From an uncultured Steroidobacter sp. (GTDB lineage Bacteria > Pseudomonadota > Gammaproteobacteria > Steroidobacterales > Steroidobacteraceae): a DNA stretch of 64,000 bases. A model generated the notes under the pieces. That model ran no database searches, was not told where the DNA came from, and was given only the letters and a program-made list of their open reading frames with translations. The stretch covers positions 73,015 through 137,014 of the forward strand of contig NZ_CALFXI010000051.1 of NCBI RefSeq assembly GCF_937958065.1, read 5' to 3'. Shown piece after piece: positions 39,582 through 48,330 of the stretch. The number at the start of each line of letters is the position of its first letter. The first letter of the stretch is position 1. A program made the translations under genes and the position numbers.

Positions 39582-41639
39582 TCAGCAAGGCTGGCGCGAT
39601 TGCAATAGTTCCGTCACGGCCGCGCCGAGCTCGGCCATGTTGAAGGGCTTGCGCAAGAGTCTGGCCGTGCCGAGCGCCGCTTCCACCGCGGCACTGTCGG
39701 CATAGCCCGAGACGATCAGCACCGGCAGGCCCGGTTGCTTCAGCTGGGCCGCTTTGGCCAGCTCCGCGCCGTTCATGCCGGGCATGGCGAAATCGGCCAG
39801 CAGCAGATCGATACGCTGTGCGTCCAGCAGTACCAGCGCATCGACGCCATTATCCGTGTCCCGCACCTCGTAGCCCAGCGAGCGCAGCGACTCGGTCATG
39901 AATCGGCGCACCAGGCGGTCGTCATCGACGACCAGCACGGTGGCGCGCGTCTTTTCCGGTTCGGATTCCGATTGCGGCGCTTCGGATGCAGCGGGCGGCG
40001 GCGCGGGTATCACCGCATCCGCGGGTGCGAGCGGCAGGATCAAACGAACCGTCGTGCCCTGGTGCATTTCGCTGTCGATGTGCAGGGAACCGCCCGATTC
40101 GCGAGCCACGGCGTAGACCTGCGAAAGTCCCAGGCCCGTGCCCTGTCCCACGGGCTTGGTCGTAAAGAAAGGCTCGATGGCCCGCGCTCGCACTTCTTCA
40201 GGCATGCCGACGCCGGTGTCGGTCACGGACAGCTGCACGTAGTCGCGCTTGGGCAGATCTCGATCCGCCGCGTTGGTCCGGCGGGCACTGATGATGAGCT
40301 TGCCACCGGCGGGCATGGCGTCACGCGCATTCACGGCGAGGTTCAGCAGCGCCAGCTCGAGCTGATTCGCATCGCTCATGACCATGCGCGCATCCGGATC
40401 GAGCTGCATGCGCACCTCGATCGAAGGCCCGACCGACTGCCCGAGCAAACCGCTGATGCCCTGGAACAGCTGTTGCAGATCGACCGGTTCCACCGCCATG
40501 CGCTGGCTGCGCGAAAACGCCAGCAGTTGCGAAGCGAGCTTTGCGCCTCGCCGAGAGGCTTCGAGCGCGTTGTCCGCCAATCGACGCAGCCGTTCGTTGT
40601 CCTGCACTTTATTGCGGATCAGGTCGAGATTGCCGATCACTGCGGTGAGCAGATTGTTGAAGTCGTGCGCGATGCCGCCCGTGAGCTGTCCCACGGCTTC
40701 CATTTTCTGCGACTGGCGCAATGTTTCTTCGGCGCGGCGGCGCTCGGTCATGTCTCGCAGCACCAGCAGCACCAACGTGCCACCGAGTAGCAATGCGCCG
40801 GAGGCGGCCAGCGCCGCCGCGACCAACGACCAGGTCGTGGGTGCATCGATCGCGGTCGACGCCACAGCCAGGTGCGCCGACCATTGCGACCACGGCGACG
40901 TATGAAACGCCGTGTAGTTCTTCAGTCCTTCGTACGTGGTACCGGCATACAGCCCGCGCTTGCCGTCGCGAATCGCCTTGCGTACGAACTCGGTGGCCGG
41001 CGTGCCGACCCGAGTTTCGAAGTTGACGGTGCGTGCGACGAACTTGCCTTCTTGATCGACGACTGCGGCAGTCGTACCGGGCGCGGCTACTGCAGACAGC
41101 AGTTCCTGAAATGCCTGCGGTTCGATGCCCGCGCCGAGCACGTACTGCAGCTGACCACCGGTGCTGACGGGCGCGTAAACCCACGCCAGCGCTTCGGGTG
41201 GTGCAGTGATCGAGCCGGCCATGGGAGCTTCGCTGCGGCGGAGGTCGCGCAATGCCTGCGAGTGCGTTTGGTTGAGCGGCCCCGGCTCGCCAAACGGACG
41301 GCGCAGATCGAATAACTCCCGTGCGTTCCGTGCATCGATCAGAACGATCGTGCCCCACCCCGGATTCGCGCTCTTCGCGCGCTGCACGCGCGAATAAAAC
41401 TCCCGCAGATTGCCTTTGGCCAGGTCGACCGAGCTGGTCAGCACATTGAGCGCCGCCAGGTCACGGCGCAGCCGGCCGTCGACCAGCAGCGTCGCAATCT
41501 CGCTGCGCCCGAGCGTCTCGGTCTCGATGCGGGCTCGTTCAGCACGCAGGAAATAAAAAGCGCCGACTGCGACGAACACCACGGTGGGCAGCGTGGCGGC
41601 AACCCCCAGAGTGATCAGCGAGCGCCGGAAGAATCGCAT
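39582..41639 (-). CDS. Hybrid sensor histidine kinase with receiver
   Basis: A 685-residue protein: membrane helix about 8-30, a periplasmic Cache-like sensor domain (about 35-270), a second helix about 272-298, then HisKA with GGIAHDFNNLLTAVIGNLDLI (His about 327), HATPase (NLAVNARDAMPAGG, DTGVGMPEE, GQGTGLGLSQVY) and a C-terminal receiver (about 560-685, LLLADFAMPGMNG). The HDFNNLL H-box is typical of kinases that may lack a separate regulator. 12 bp downstream of nothing else on this strand, so probably monocistronic or followed by the esterase gene. Confidence 0.92.
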   Translation of the reverse strand: MRFFRRSLITLGVAATLPTVVFVAVGAFYFLRAERARIETETLGRSEIATLLVDGRLRRDLAALNVLTSSVDLAKGNLREFYSRVQRAKSANPGWGTIVLIDARNARELFDLRRPFGEPGPLNQTHSQALRDLRRSEAPMAGSITAPPEALAWVYAPVSTGGQLQYVLGAGIEPQAFQELLSAVAAPGTTAAVVDQEGKFVARTVNFETRVGTPATEFVRKAIRDGKRGLYAGTTYEGLKNYTAFHTSPWSQWSAHLAVASTAIDAPTTWSLVAAALAASGALLLGGTLVLLVLRDMTERRRAEETLRQSQKMEAVGQLTGGIAHDFNNLLTAVIGNLDLIRNKVQDNERLRRLADNALEASRRGAKLASQLLAFSRSQRMAVEPVDLQQLFQGISGLLGQSVGPSIEVRMQLDPDARMVMSDANQLELALLNLAVNARDAMPAGGKLIISARRTNAADRDLPKRDYVQLSVTDTGVGMPEEVRARAIEPFFTTKPVGQGTGLGLSQVYAVARESGGSLHIDSEMHQGTTVRLILPLAPADAVIPAPPPAASEAPQSESEPEKTRATVLVVDDDRLVRRFMTESLRSLGYEVRDTDNGVDALVLLDAQRIDLLLADFAMPGMNGAELAKAAQLKQPGLPVLIVSGYADSAAVEAALGTARLLRKPFNMAELGAAVTELLQSRQPC

Positions 41640-41855
41640 TCGTTGTTCTCGTCCGGCCCAAAGGGTGTATTTTGCCTCGCGCCACCGTTATGAGATAGCT
41701 GTAGGCGATGCGCATCGGTCCGCGTAGGTAATCGACCGGGAGGGCGCTACGGGTAAATGCGCGGTCATGCTCAGGGGTTGGCGCTTTGACCTTGTTCCGA
41801 GAAATGGCAAAGTGACGACGCTATCCCTGGCCACCTCTGCTCCCGGTTTACCGCC

Positions 41856-42260
41856 ATGCAATCGCGCAAGCTGCACGGACTCATCGCCTTTGCCTTGTTC
41901 CTCGTGGCCGCGGTCGTTTATTCCGTCCTCTCGGGCAAGCCGGTCGACCTGTGGCGCGTGGCGCTGTGGAGCGTCATCGGCGTAGTTGGTTATGTGGGGC
42001 TGTCGCGATTGTTTGGCTTCGATCCACACCGCACGCGCATCGCTGCGTGCGCGCCGGCGTATATGCACTACGTGGATCGCTGGGAGCTGCGCCTGGGGCA
42101 GGCGACGCTGTCGATGCTCGGCGGCATCGTGGTCGCCGCTCGTTTATTCGATGCCGAACATTTCGTGACGGCGGTGGTGTGCGGCACTTTGTCGGCCTGG
42201 ACCTACTTTGCCTTTCGTTGGTACGTCGGCGGTTATCGCGCGACCGCCGCCGGCAAGTAA
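41856..42260 (+). CDS. Small multi-spanning membrane protein
   Basis: A 134-residue protein with about four predicted helices (about 8-24, 33-50, 82-98 and 102-120). A short conserved-looking loop FGFDPHRTRIAACAPAYMHYVDRWELRLGQ lies between helices 2 and 3. I do not recognise the family. Divergent from the hybrid kinase gene across a 217-bp gap. Confidence 0.75.
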   Translation: MQSRKLHGLIAFALFLVAAVVYSVLSGKPVDLWRVALWSVIGVVGYVGLSRLFGFDPHRTRIAACAPAYMHYVDRWELRLGQATLSMLGGIVVAARLFDAEHFVTAVVCGTLSAWTYFAFRWYVGGYRATAAGK

Positions 42261-42271
42261 TCCAGCAAGAA

Positions 42272-42745
42272 TCAAATCATCAGGGGTGCGTTCGCGAGCA
42301 GATGCAGCTCGTACGTCACCAGCGCGACATAGCAGGCGACGACCAGGTACAGCAACAGCTCGCCTGGAAACAATCTGAACAGCTTCATCCTCGCGCAAAC
42401 CACCAGAACGGCGGCGCCCAGGCTGGTGAGTGTCAGCTTGACCGCGGCGAACCAGCCGATGTTATGCGGCACGAACAGCGCCATGAACGGATTCACTTCG
42501 TTCGCGCCCTGCGCCATCAGCATCAGCGTCAGGACCCCATCCAGGCTCGACAAGCCAAGGATCAGCAACACCAGCGCCAGCACTCGGGGCGAGTGCCAAT
42601 CGATGATGGTATAGACCCGATCGGTCGCCCGACGTCCGGCGCGACGGCGCGGGTTCAGTGCGCCACGCCAATATGCGGCAATGCTGTAGCGGCGGCGCTC
42701 GATGCCGCTGCGACGTTCGACGGGGACGCGTTCCGTTGCGTGCAT
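42272..42745 (-). CDS. DUF5658-like membrane protein
   Basis: A 157-residue protein with a strongly basic N-terminus (about 10-40, RRSGIERRRYSIAAYWRGALNPRRRAGRRATDR) and three helices. The loop DGVLTLMLMAQGANEVNPFMAL, with its conserved Asn-Glu-x-Asn-Pro, is typical of DUF5658. Function unknown. Convergent with the gene at 41856, 11 bp apart. Confidence 0.78.
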   Translation of the reverse strand: MHATERVPVERRSGIERRRYSIAAYWRGALNPRRRAGRRATDRVYTIIDWHSPRVLALVLLILGLSSLDGVLTLMLMAQGANEVNPFMALFVPHNIGWFAAVKLTLTSLGAAVLVVCARMKLFRLFPGELLLYLVVACYVALVTYELHLLANAPLMI

Positions 42746-42959
42746 GGATGGATAGGCCTCGATTCGACTTCAGCGCGGTCAGTGTGCGCGAAGAGCGTGA
42801 CGCGAGGGACCGAAGTTACCGTAATCAGCGCCGAACGGAGCCGCGAGCACGGCAACTTGTCGGGAAACTTATCAGAAAACACTCCGGGAGGCCGGTCCAT
42901 GCGAGCGCGTGCCTGCAGGGGGATACAGTCGCGCAGTCCTCCCGGAGCGTGAGGCAGGA

Positions 42960-42983
42960 GGCACCATCCGAGCGGATGGTGCC
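42960..42983 (-). terminator. Hairpin downstream of the 42994 gene
   Basis: A perfect 10-bp stem (GGCACCATCC / GGATGGTGCC) with loop GAGC, 11 bp after the stop of the minus-strand gene. There is no T run on the minus strand after it, so termination may be Rho-assisted or the structure may protect the mRNA end. Confidence 0.45.
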
Positions 42984-42993
42984 CATCGTTCGA

Positions 42994-43350
42994 CTAACGA
43001 GAGGCGAGCTGCTCCGTCAGCGGCTTGCCGTTCAGCGAGATGACCGCGCCGCCGCGATCGACGATGCAGGTACCCCGGGCAACGTACTTGCCGCTTTCCA
43101 CACCCTTGGCGCTGACCACGATCTTGTAGGCGCGCGCGTGAATGCCGAGCGGGGCGTGTGCCGCTTCCTGTTTCTTGATCCTCACCGGCTGCTCCTTCGG
43201 CAGGCTGGAGGCGACGAAAGCGTTGATGCACGAATCCATCGCGGGATCGTCGTCGTGTGCCTGGGTAGCGAGCGGCGCGGCGAGCGCGCAGGTGGCGGCG
43301 GCCAACGACAGGGACTTGACGATACGGGTGCTGAGCTTGCTGCTGTTCAT
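42994..43350 (-). CDS. Small secreted protein of unknown function
   Basis: A 118-residue protein with a Sec signal peptide (about 1-31, LAAATCALAAPLATQA) and an 87-residue mature part that begins HDDDPAMDSCINAFVAS and has two Cys (DSC and GTC) likely to form one disulfide. The C-terminal half (YKIVVSAKGVESGKYVARGTCIVDRGGAVISLNGKPL) has the strand pattern of a PepSY-like or small beta domain; this is a weak guess. No operon partner. Confidence 0.72.
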   Translation of the reverse strand: MNSSKLSTRIVKSLSLAAATCALAAPLATQAHDDDPAMDSCINAFVASSLPKEQPVRIKKQEAAHAPLGIHARAYKIVVSAKGVESGKYVARGTCIVDRGGAVISLNGKPLTEQLASR

Positions 43351-43590
43351 GACGATGTCTCCAAAGGCGCTGATGAAAACTCACATCCCCTGGAACGTTT
43401 CTTTATGGAATGGGTGCAATGTAGGGCGGCCGGCCCGAGCGCGACAAACGAGAAGATTTCATGCTGGCAGCAACCGCGCTCATGCGGCAGCCGCTGCGTG
43501 CAATCGAAGTGAAATGGAATAGAAACAAACGGCCGCACGTGTGCCGCCGCCGCTGCTGCAGCAGAATGCGTTCTCAAAATGCGTGCTGCA

Positions 43591-44478
43591 TCACGCCGCG
43601 ATACTGAATTCTTCGATCAGCCACTCGGTGAGCGCTTTGACATTGGGTCGCTCTGCATCTTCCTTGCGCAGGATCAGGAAATAACTCTCGCCGGTCTCCA
43701 GCTCGCGATCGAACAGTTTCACCAGCGTGCCTTGCGCGAAACGCTCGTTGCCGAGGCGCGAGGAGACGAGCGCGACGCCGACTCCGTGCTCGGCCGCTTC
43801 CGCTGCGGTGTTCATGGAGTCGAAGCGCACGATGCTCTTGGGTCGCAGGTCGATGCCGAGCGTTTGCGCCCAGCGCTGCCAGCCGTCGCGACGCGCTTCG
43901 TGAATGATCAAGGTATGTTTGTTCAGGTCCTGCACCGTGTCGATCGGCACCCGCTGCAACAACGTCGGCGAGCAGGCCGGCACGAACGTCTGCGAGAACA
44001 GTTTGTGACAGGCGTGATCGTGCGCCTCCTCCGGTGCCGCGCCGACGACGATGGACAGGTCCGCTTCGGCCGGATGCGACTGCAGCGGACCGGAGACCGT
44101 GTTGATATGTACGTCCGTATCCGGTCGTACTTCGAGAAACGACGGCAGGCGCGGCAACAGCATCTCGGTCGCGAAGAACGGCGGAATGTGCAGACGAACC
44201 ACGTCGCGGCCGTAACGAATGCGCAATTGTTCAGTGACTGCTTCGAGCCGCGCGAACACCGTCTCCAGGTGCTGGAAATAACTCGCGCCGGCTTCGGTCA
44301 GCGTCAACGAGCTCGGCCCGCGCTCGAACAGCGCGACGCCCAGCTGTTCCTCGAGCCCCTTGATCTGGTGGCTGACCGCGGACGGCGTGATGCACAGCTC
44401 CTCGGCGGCAGCCTTGAAGCTCAGGCGCATCGCGGCGACTTGAAAGGTCTTCAGAAACTTCAGCGAAGGCAGGCGCAT
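43591..44478 (-). CDS. LysR-family transcriptional regulator (GcvA-like)
   Basis: A 295-residue regulator. The N-terminal winged HTH (LKFLKTFQVAAMRLSFKAAAEELCITPSAVSHQIKGLEEQLGVALFERG, about 6-55) is followed by a LysR substrate-binding domain (about 90-290). The HTH is closest in pattern to GcvA-type regulators of glycine cleavage, but no gcv or amino-acid gene is adjacent. The divergent upstream region before the encapsulin operon is about 220 bp. Confidence 0.9.
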   Translation of the reverse strand: MRLPSLKFLKTFQVAAMRLSFKAAAEELCITPSAVSHQIKGLEEQLGVALFERGPSSLTLTEAGASYFQHLETVFARLEAVTEQLRIRYGRDVVRLHIPPFFATEMLLPRLPSFLEVRPDTDVHINTVSGPLQSHPAEADLSIVVGAAPEEAHDHACHKLFSQTFVPACSPTLLQRVPIDTVQDLNKHTLIIHEARRDGWQRWAQTLGIDLRPKSIVRFDSMNTAAEAAEHGVGVALVSSRLGNERFAQGTLVKLFDRELETGESYFLILRKEDAERPNVKALTEWLIEEFSIAA

Positions 44479-44696
44479 GTTCGCAAGCCGCGGAACGGCG
44501 GCGGGTCAGGTCGAGACAGGATGTCACGCCTTCATGACAGCAATTACTGTGCCGGGTCGCGGGACTGGCGAATTCCGGTGCTCCGGCCGCCCTCGCCCAG
44601 CGCCGCCGCCCCACACGCAGGCAGCGCTGTCAGGTTGCGCGCAAAGAGAGTGCGGTCAAGGGTTTATGCCAGCCCTTGTCAATAAATCGTCAGCGT

Positions 44697-45524
44697 TTAT
44701 TTGGCCGGCTTCACCTCGACCGACGCGTACGTCAGCGGAACCGCAGCCTCCGGAGACAACACACGGAATGTGAAGCTCTGCTGCAGATAGAGCAGCACCG
44801 AGGTGCTGGTATGGTCGAGATAACCCACCGAGAAATCCTGACCGACGATCAGCTCGAAATCGCCGCCGCGCAAGCTCATGACCACGGCGCCATCAACGGC
44901 CGGTGCCCACACGATCGGCCCGTCCACCAGCTCTCGTACGTGATTGATGATGGGGTAGCCACGCAAGGTGCTGCGAGTCAGCCCGGTGTAACAGCGAGGT
45001 CCAAGGGCGATGCCATACGGTCCGCTCACGCCTTCACTGCGCAATCGATGCGTCGCCTCCGCGACCACGTCGGGATAGGCGTCGTAGTCGTCCGGAATGG
45101 TCAGTCCATGGGTCGTGGCGGCGGGGAAGATGCCGTCGATATTGCCGGCCGGATACCCCTGGAACACGGCTCGATCCTCGGCGATCGCGGCGGCCCGGGC
45201 CGCGTTGCGAACCGAATCCAGGTCGGGATTGGTATCCCCGCGGCCGATCGCATCCAGTTCCTCGCGATCCACCTCGAATGGAATGCGGATTTCGATCAAA
45301 GCCAGCGACAGCCGCAGCCGGGACACCACGCCGTCCTGGATCGAAGGCGACAGGGTCCGCGTGCGTCCGGTCGAGACCGAGGAGCAGTTCCAGCCCAGCG
45401 GGCCTTTGAAATCCACCAGCCGGCGCGCGGCGAGCAAAGTCTTCAGCGTTCGAGTGGCCTCGGCGTCGATCTCCTTCCAGGCTTCCGTGGAGATCGGTGC
45501 GTGATCGCGTAACAGCTCGTTCAT
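44697..45524 (-). CDS. Encapsulin shell protein
   Basis: A 275-residue family 1 encapsulin (linocin M18/CFP29-like) with the HK97-type capsid fold; it self-assembles into a protein nanocompartment. Recognisable segments: MNELLRDHAPISTEAWKEIDAEATRTLKTLLAARRLVDFKGPLGW (cargo-binding N-terminal helix), FQGYPAGNIDGIFPAA (about 120-135), GPYGIALGPRCYTGL and the E-loop/A-domain end FELIVGQDFSVGYLDHTSTSVLLYLQQSFTFRVLSPEAAVPLTYA. It starts 4 bases inside the cargo gene stop, giving coupled expression. Confidence 0.95.
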   Translation of the reverse strand: MNELLRDHAPISTEAWKEIDAEATRTLKTLLAARRLVDFKGPLGWNCSSVSTGRTRTLSPSIQDGVVSRLRLSLALIEIRIPFEVDREELDAIGRGDTNPDLDSVRNAARAAAIAEDRAVFQGYPAGNIDGIFPAATTHGLTIPDDYDAYPDVVAEATHRLRSEGVSGPYGIALGPRCYTGLTRSTLRGYPIINHVRELVDGPIVWAPAVDGAVVMSLRGGDFELIVGQDFSVGYLDHTSTSVLLYLQQSFTFRVLSPEAAVPLTYASVEVKPAK

Positions 45525-45943
45525 GGGGTGCTTCCTGTTGCGTCGAACCGTGCCAGCTCGCGAATCGGGTTTTGCTGTTCACCTCGCAGACTGCCGATCC
45601 CCAGGCAGCCGTCGTTGGCGTCGCCGCCTTCGGCGCCGCCGTGCTCCGCCTCGTCCTCGATGTCCAGAACCGACTTCTCGGTGAACAGATACGTGCGCAG
45701 GTGCTCGTCGAGCTTGGGGTCCTTGCGGCGCAGCCACTCCAGCACCATGGCGGCGTGCTCTTTTTCCTCATCGCGGTTGTGCGCCAGGATGCGTCTGAGC
45801 TCCTCGTCCGTGGCGGCGTCGATGCGCTGGTCGTACCAGTCGACCGCTTCCAGCTCTTCCATGAGCGAAGAGACGGCGCGATGACGGTCTATGGTCTCGG
45901 GGCGTAGCGCGGTGGCGCTCTCGTGCAAGGTTTCGCTAGCCAT
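45521..45943 (-). CDS. Encapsulated ferritin-like protein (EncFtn)
   Basis: A 140-residue ferroxidase cargo from the ATG at 45943 (a longer frame reaches 45991). Ferroxidase-centre residues are in SLMEELEAVDWYDQR (E29, E30, E32, W36) and HNRDEEKEHAAM (E60, H63), matching the known EncFtn pattern. Near the C-terminus CLGIGSLRG is the encapsulation targeting peptide that binds the shell interior, followed here by about 19 further residues. Oxidises Fe(II) for storage in the capsid. Confidence 0.95.
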   Translation of the reverse strand: MASETLHESATALRPETIDRHRAVSSLMEELEAVDWYDQRIDAATDEELRRILAHNRDEEKEHAAMVLEWLRRKDPKLDEHLRTYLFTEKSVLDIEDEAEHGGAEGGDANDGCLGIGSLRGEQQNPIRELARFDATGSTP

Positions 45944-46053
45944 GGCTCGATGAATGCGAGGTGTTTGCGGGTACGTCAAACCAGTACGCATGAACCCGCC
46001 CGCGGTTCCGACTAGTCATCACGCCTTCTTCACGATTTGAGCAGGATTCTGGC

Positions 46054-48330
46054 TTGCGTTTGGGGCGGCGCATCCACTATTACTGCCCGGTGTTCGAGCG
46101 GCTCTTCACTCATCCCCTCTGGGCGTATCGAACCGGCACGTTTGCATTTGCGAGCGCCTGGCCGATAGGGCTGCTCGTTACTTCGATTCTGGTGGCCAGC
46201 GCGCTGGTGGCCTGGTCGCTGTGGCGGCGGCGCGCGCTGGGCTGGCGATTGCTGTGGCCGGTCGGTGTTCTGCAGACGCTGTTGCTGGCGCTGGTCCTGT
46301 GCCTGTTGTGGCGTCCCGTGCTGAATGTCGAGCGGGTGCGCGATCGCGAGAACGAGCTGGCCGTCGCCATCGATGCTTCCGCCAGCATGGCGTACGGGGA
46401 AGCCGGGCGCTCGCGCTTGCAGGAAGTGGCCGCCGCCTTGCAGAACGGCACCATGCAGCGGCTGGAGAAAACCTTCGCCGTGCGCATGTTCGGCTTCGCG
46501 CAAACCACGACGCCGCTGAACGACCTGGAAGCGATGCCGCCGCCCGGCCGCCAGACGCGCATCGGTGATGCGCTCCATCAAGTGTTGCAAAGTGCAGGCA
46601 GCGCGCCCCTTGCCGGCGTGATCCTGTTCAGCGACGGCGCGGAGAATGGCGACACGTTGAGCGAAGAGCGCCTCGCCGAAATTGCATCCTATGGCGTGCC
46701 CGTGCATACCGTCGGCCTCGGTCCGGAGCGGGTGACCGACGATCTGGAGCTGGAGCGGGTCGAAGTGGCCGGGTCGGCGCCCGCCGGCTCGACCATCGAT
46801 GCGCAGATCAGCATCCGGCACAACGGCGCGTCGCAAGCGCGACTGCGCGTTTACGATCGCGACAACCTGGTCGCCGCCCGCGACGTGAAGCTGCGGCCCG
46901 ATGCGGCCACCACCCAGCTTTCGCTGGATCTGCCCGCCGGCCAGGCCGGCACGCATGAATTGCGCTTCGTACTCGACCCGCTGCAGGGCGAGCGCAACGT
47001 GGTCAACAACTCGCGCACCCAGGTAGTCAATGTGCCCGCCGCCCGCCGCGGCATTCTGTACGTCGAAGGCGAGCCGCGCTGGGAATATAAATTCCTGCGT
47101 CGGGCGGTGGACCACGATCGCGCGTTGCGTGTCGCCAGTGTGGTTCGGACCACGCCGAACAAGCAGTATCGCCAGGGCGTGAATTCGCCGGACGAGCTGG
47201 CCGATGGTTTCCCCTCCGATCCGGCCAAGCTGTTCGGTTATGACGCAGTCATCATCGGCAGTTATGAAGCGGCCGGCCTGCGCGCCGAGCAACACCGGAT
47301 GCTGAAGGACTTCGTCGACAAGCGCGGCGGCACCGTGTTGATGCTGGCGGGCCGTTATGGATTGTCGGCCGGCGGATGGCAGAACGCGCCGCTCGCGCAA
47401 ACGCTGCCGGTGCAGCTCACCGGCCGGCAAGCGACGCAGTTCGTTCAGCGTCCCGGGCAAGCGATGCTGACCCTGTACGGCGCCGAGTCGCCCATTCCCC
47501 GACTCGATATCGATCCGCGCAAGAATCTGGAGCGTTGGAAAAAACTGCCGCCGCTGGCCGATTATCAGTCGCTCGGCCGGCTCAAGCCGGGTGCGATCGT
47601 GCTGCTCGAAGCGAACGGGGAAGGCGGACGTGCACCATTGTTGATGTGGCAGCACTACGGTCGCGGCGCTGCGTACGTGCTCGCGACCGCCAGCACCCTG
47701 CGTTGGCAAATGCGCATGCCGTCCGAGGATCAAAGTCACGAAATGTTCTGGCGCCAGCTGTTGCACGCCATTTCATCGACCGCGCCCGCCCGGGTCACCC
47801 TGAACGGCGAGCGCAGCGTGTATGAAGACGAGCGCACCGTGCGGCTGGAAGCCGAAGTGCGCGACGAGCGCTTCGAACCCGTCAGCGATGCCACGGTCGA
47901 ACTGGAGGTGGCGCCTGAACGCGACGCGCCGTTCAAGCAGCTCATGCAACCCTCCGGGCAGAGCGATGGCCGCTACACGGCGACCATCGATGCCGCGTCC
48001 GCTGGCCTGTATCGGATCGAGATGACCGCACGCGCAGGAGACAAAGAAGTCGGCTCGGCCGTGACGCACGTTCTGCGCAACGACGGCGTGGCCGAGCATT
48101 TCGCCACTTATCAGCATCGCGACCTGCTGGAACGGATTGCGAAGGTCACCGGCGGACGTTACTGGCCGTTGCGCGAGCTCGATGGCCTGGCGGGCGCCAT
48201 TCCTTATTCCAAGGCCGGCATCGTCGAGCGCCAGACCCTGGATCTGTGGAACCTGCCCATCGTGTTCCTCGTGCTGCTGGCGCTGAAGCTGGGCGAGTGG
48301 TTGCTCCGATTGCGATGGGGGCGGCTGTGA
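46054..48330 (+). CDS. Membrane protein with VWA-like and GATase-like domains
   Basis: A 758-residue protein: two membrane helices (about 35-58 and 64-86), a VWA-like domain beginning ELAVAIDASASMAYGEAG (MIDAS DxSxS, about 101-118) with VILFSDGAENGDT, a class I glutamine-amidotransferase-like region (about 330-570, RRGILYVEGEPRWEYKFLRRAVDHD, MLAGRYGLSAGGW), Ig-like domains and a C-terminal helix (about 733-752). It begins with TTG preceded by AGCAGGA; a GTG at 46090 is an alternative. First gene of the MoxR operon; the caspase-fold gene overlaps its stop. Confidence 0.85.
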   Translation: MRLGRRIHYYCPVFERLFTHPLWAYRTGTFAFASAWPIGLLVTSILVASALVAWSLWRRRALGWRLLWPVGVLQTLLLALVLCLLWRPVLNVERVRDRENELAVAIDASASMAYGEAGRSRLQEVAAALQNGTMQRLEKTFAVRMFGFAQTTTPLNDLEAMPPPGRQTRIGDALHQVLQSAGSAPLAGVILFSDGAENGDTLSEERLAEIASYGVPVHTVGLGPERVTDDLELERVEVAGSAPAGSTIDAQISIRHNGASQARLRVYDRDNLVAARDVKLRPDAATTQLSLDLPAGQAGTHELRFVLDPLQGERNVVNNSRTQVVNVPAARRGILYVEGEPRWEYKFLRRAVDHDRALRVASVVRTTPNKQYRQGVNSPDELADGFPSDPAKLFGYDAVIIGSYEAAGLRAEQHRMLKDFVDKRGGTVLMLAGRYGLSAGGWQNAPLAQTLPVQLTGRQATQFVQRPGQAMLTLYGAESPIPRLDIDPRKNLERWKKLPPLADYQSLGRLKPGAIVLLEANGEGGRAPLLMWQHYGRGAAYVLATASTLRWQMRMPSEDQSHEMFWRQLLHAISSTAPARVTLNGERSVYEDERTVRLEAEVRDERFEPVSDATVELEVAPERDAPFKQLMQPSGQSDGRYTATIDAASAGLYRIEMTARAGDKEVGSAVTHVLRNDGVAEHFATYQHRDLLERIAKVTGGRYWPLRELDGLAGAIPYSKAGIVERQTLDLWNLPIVFLVLLALKLGEWLLRLRWGRL

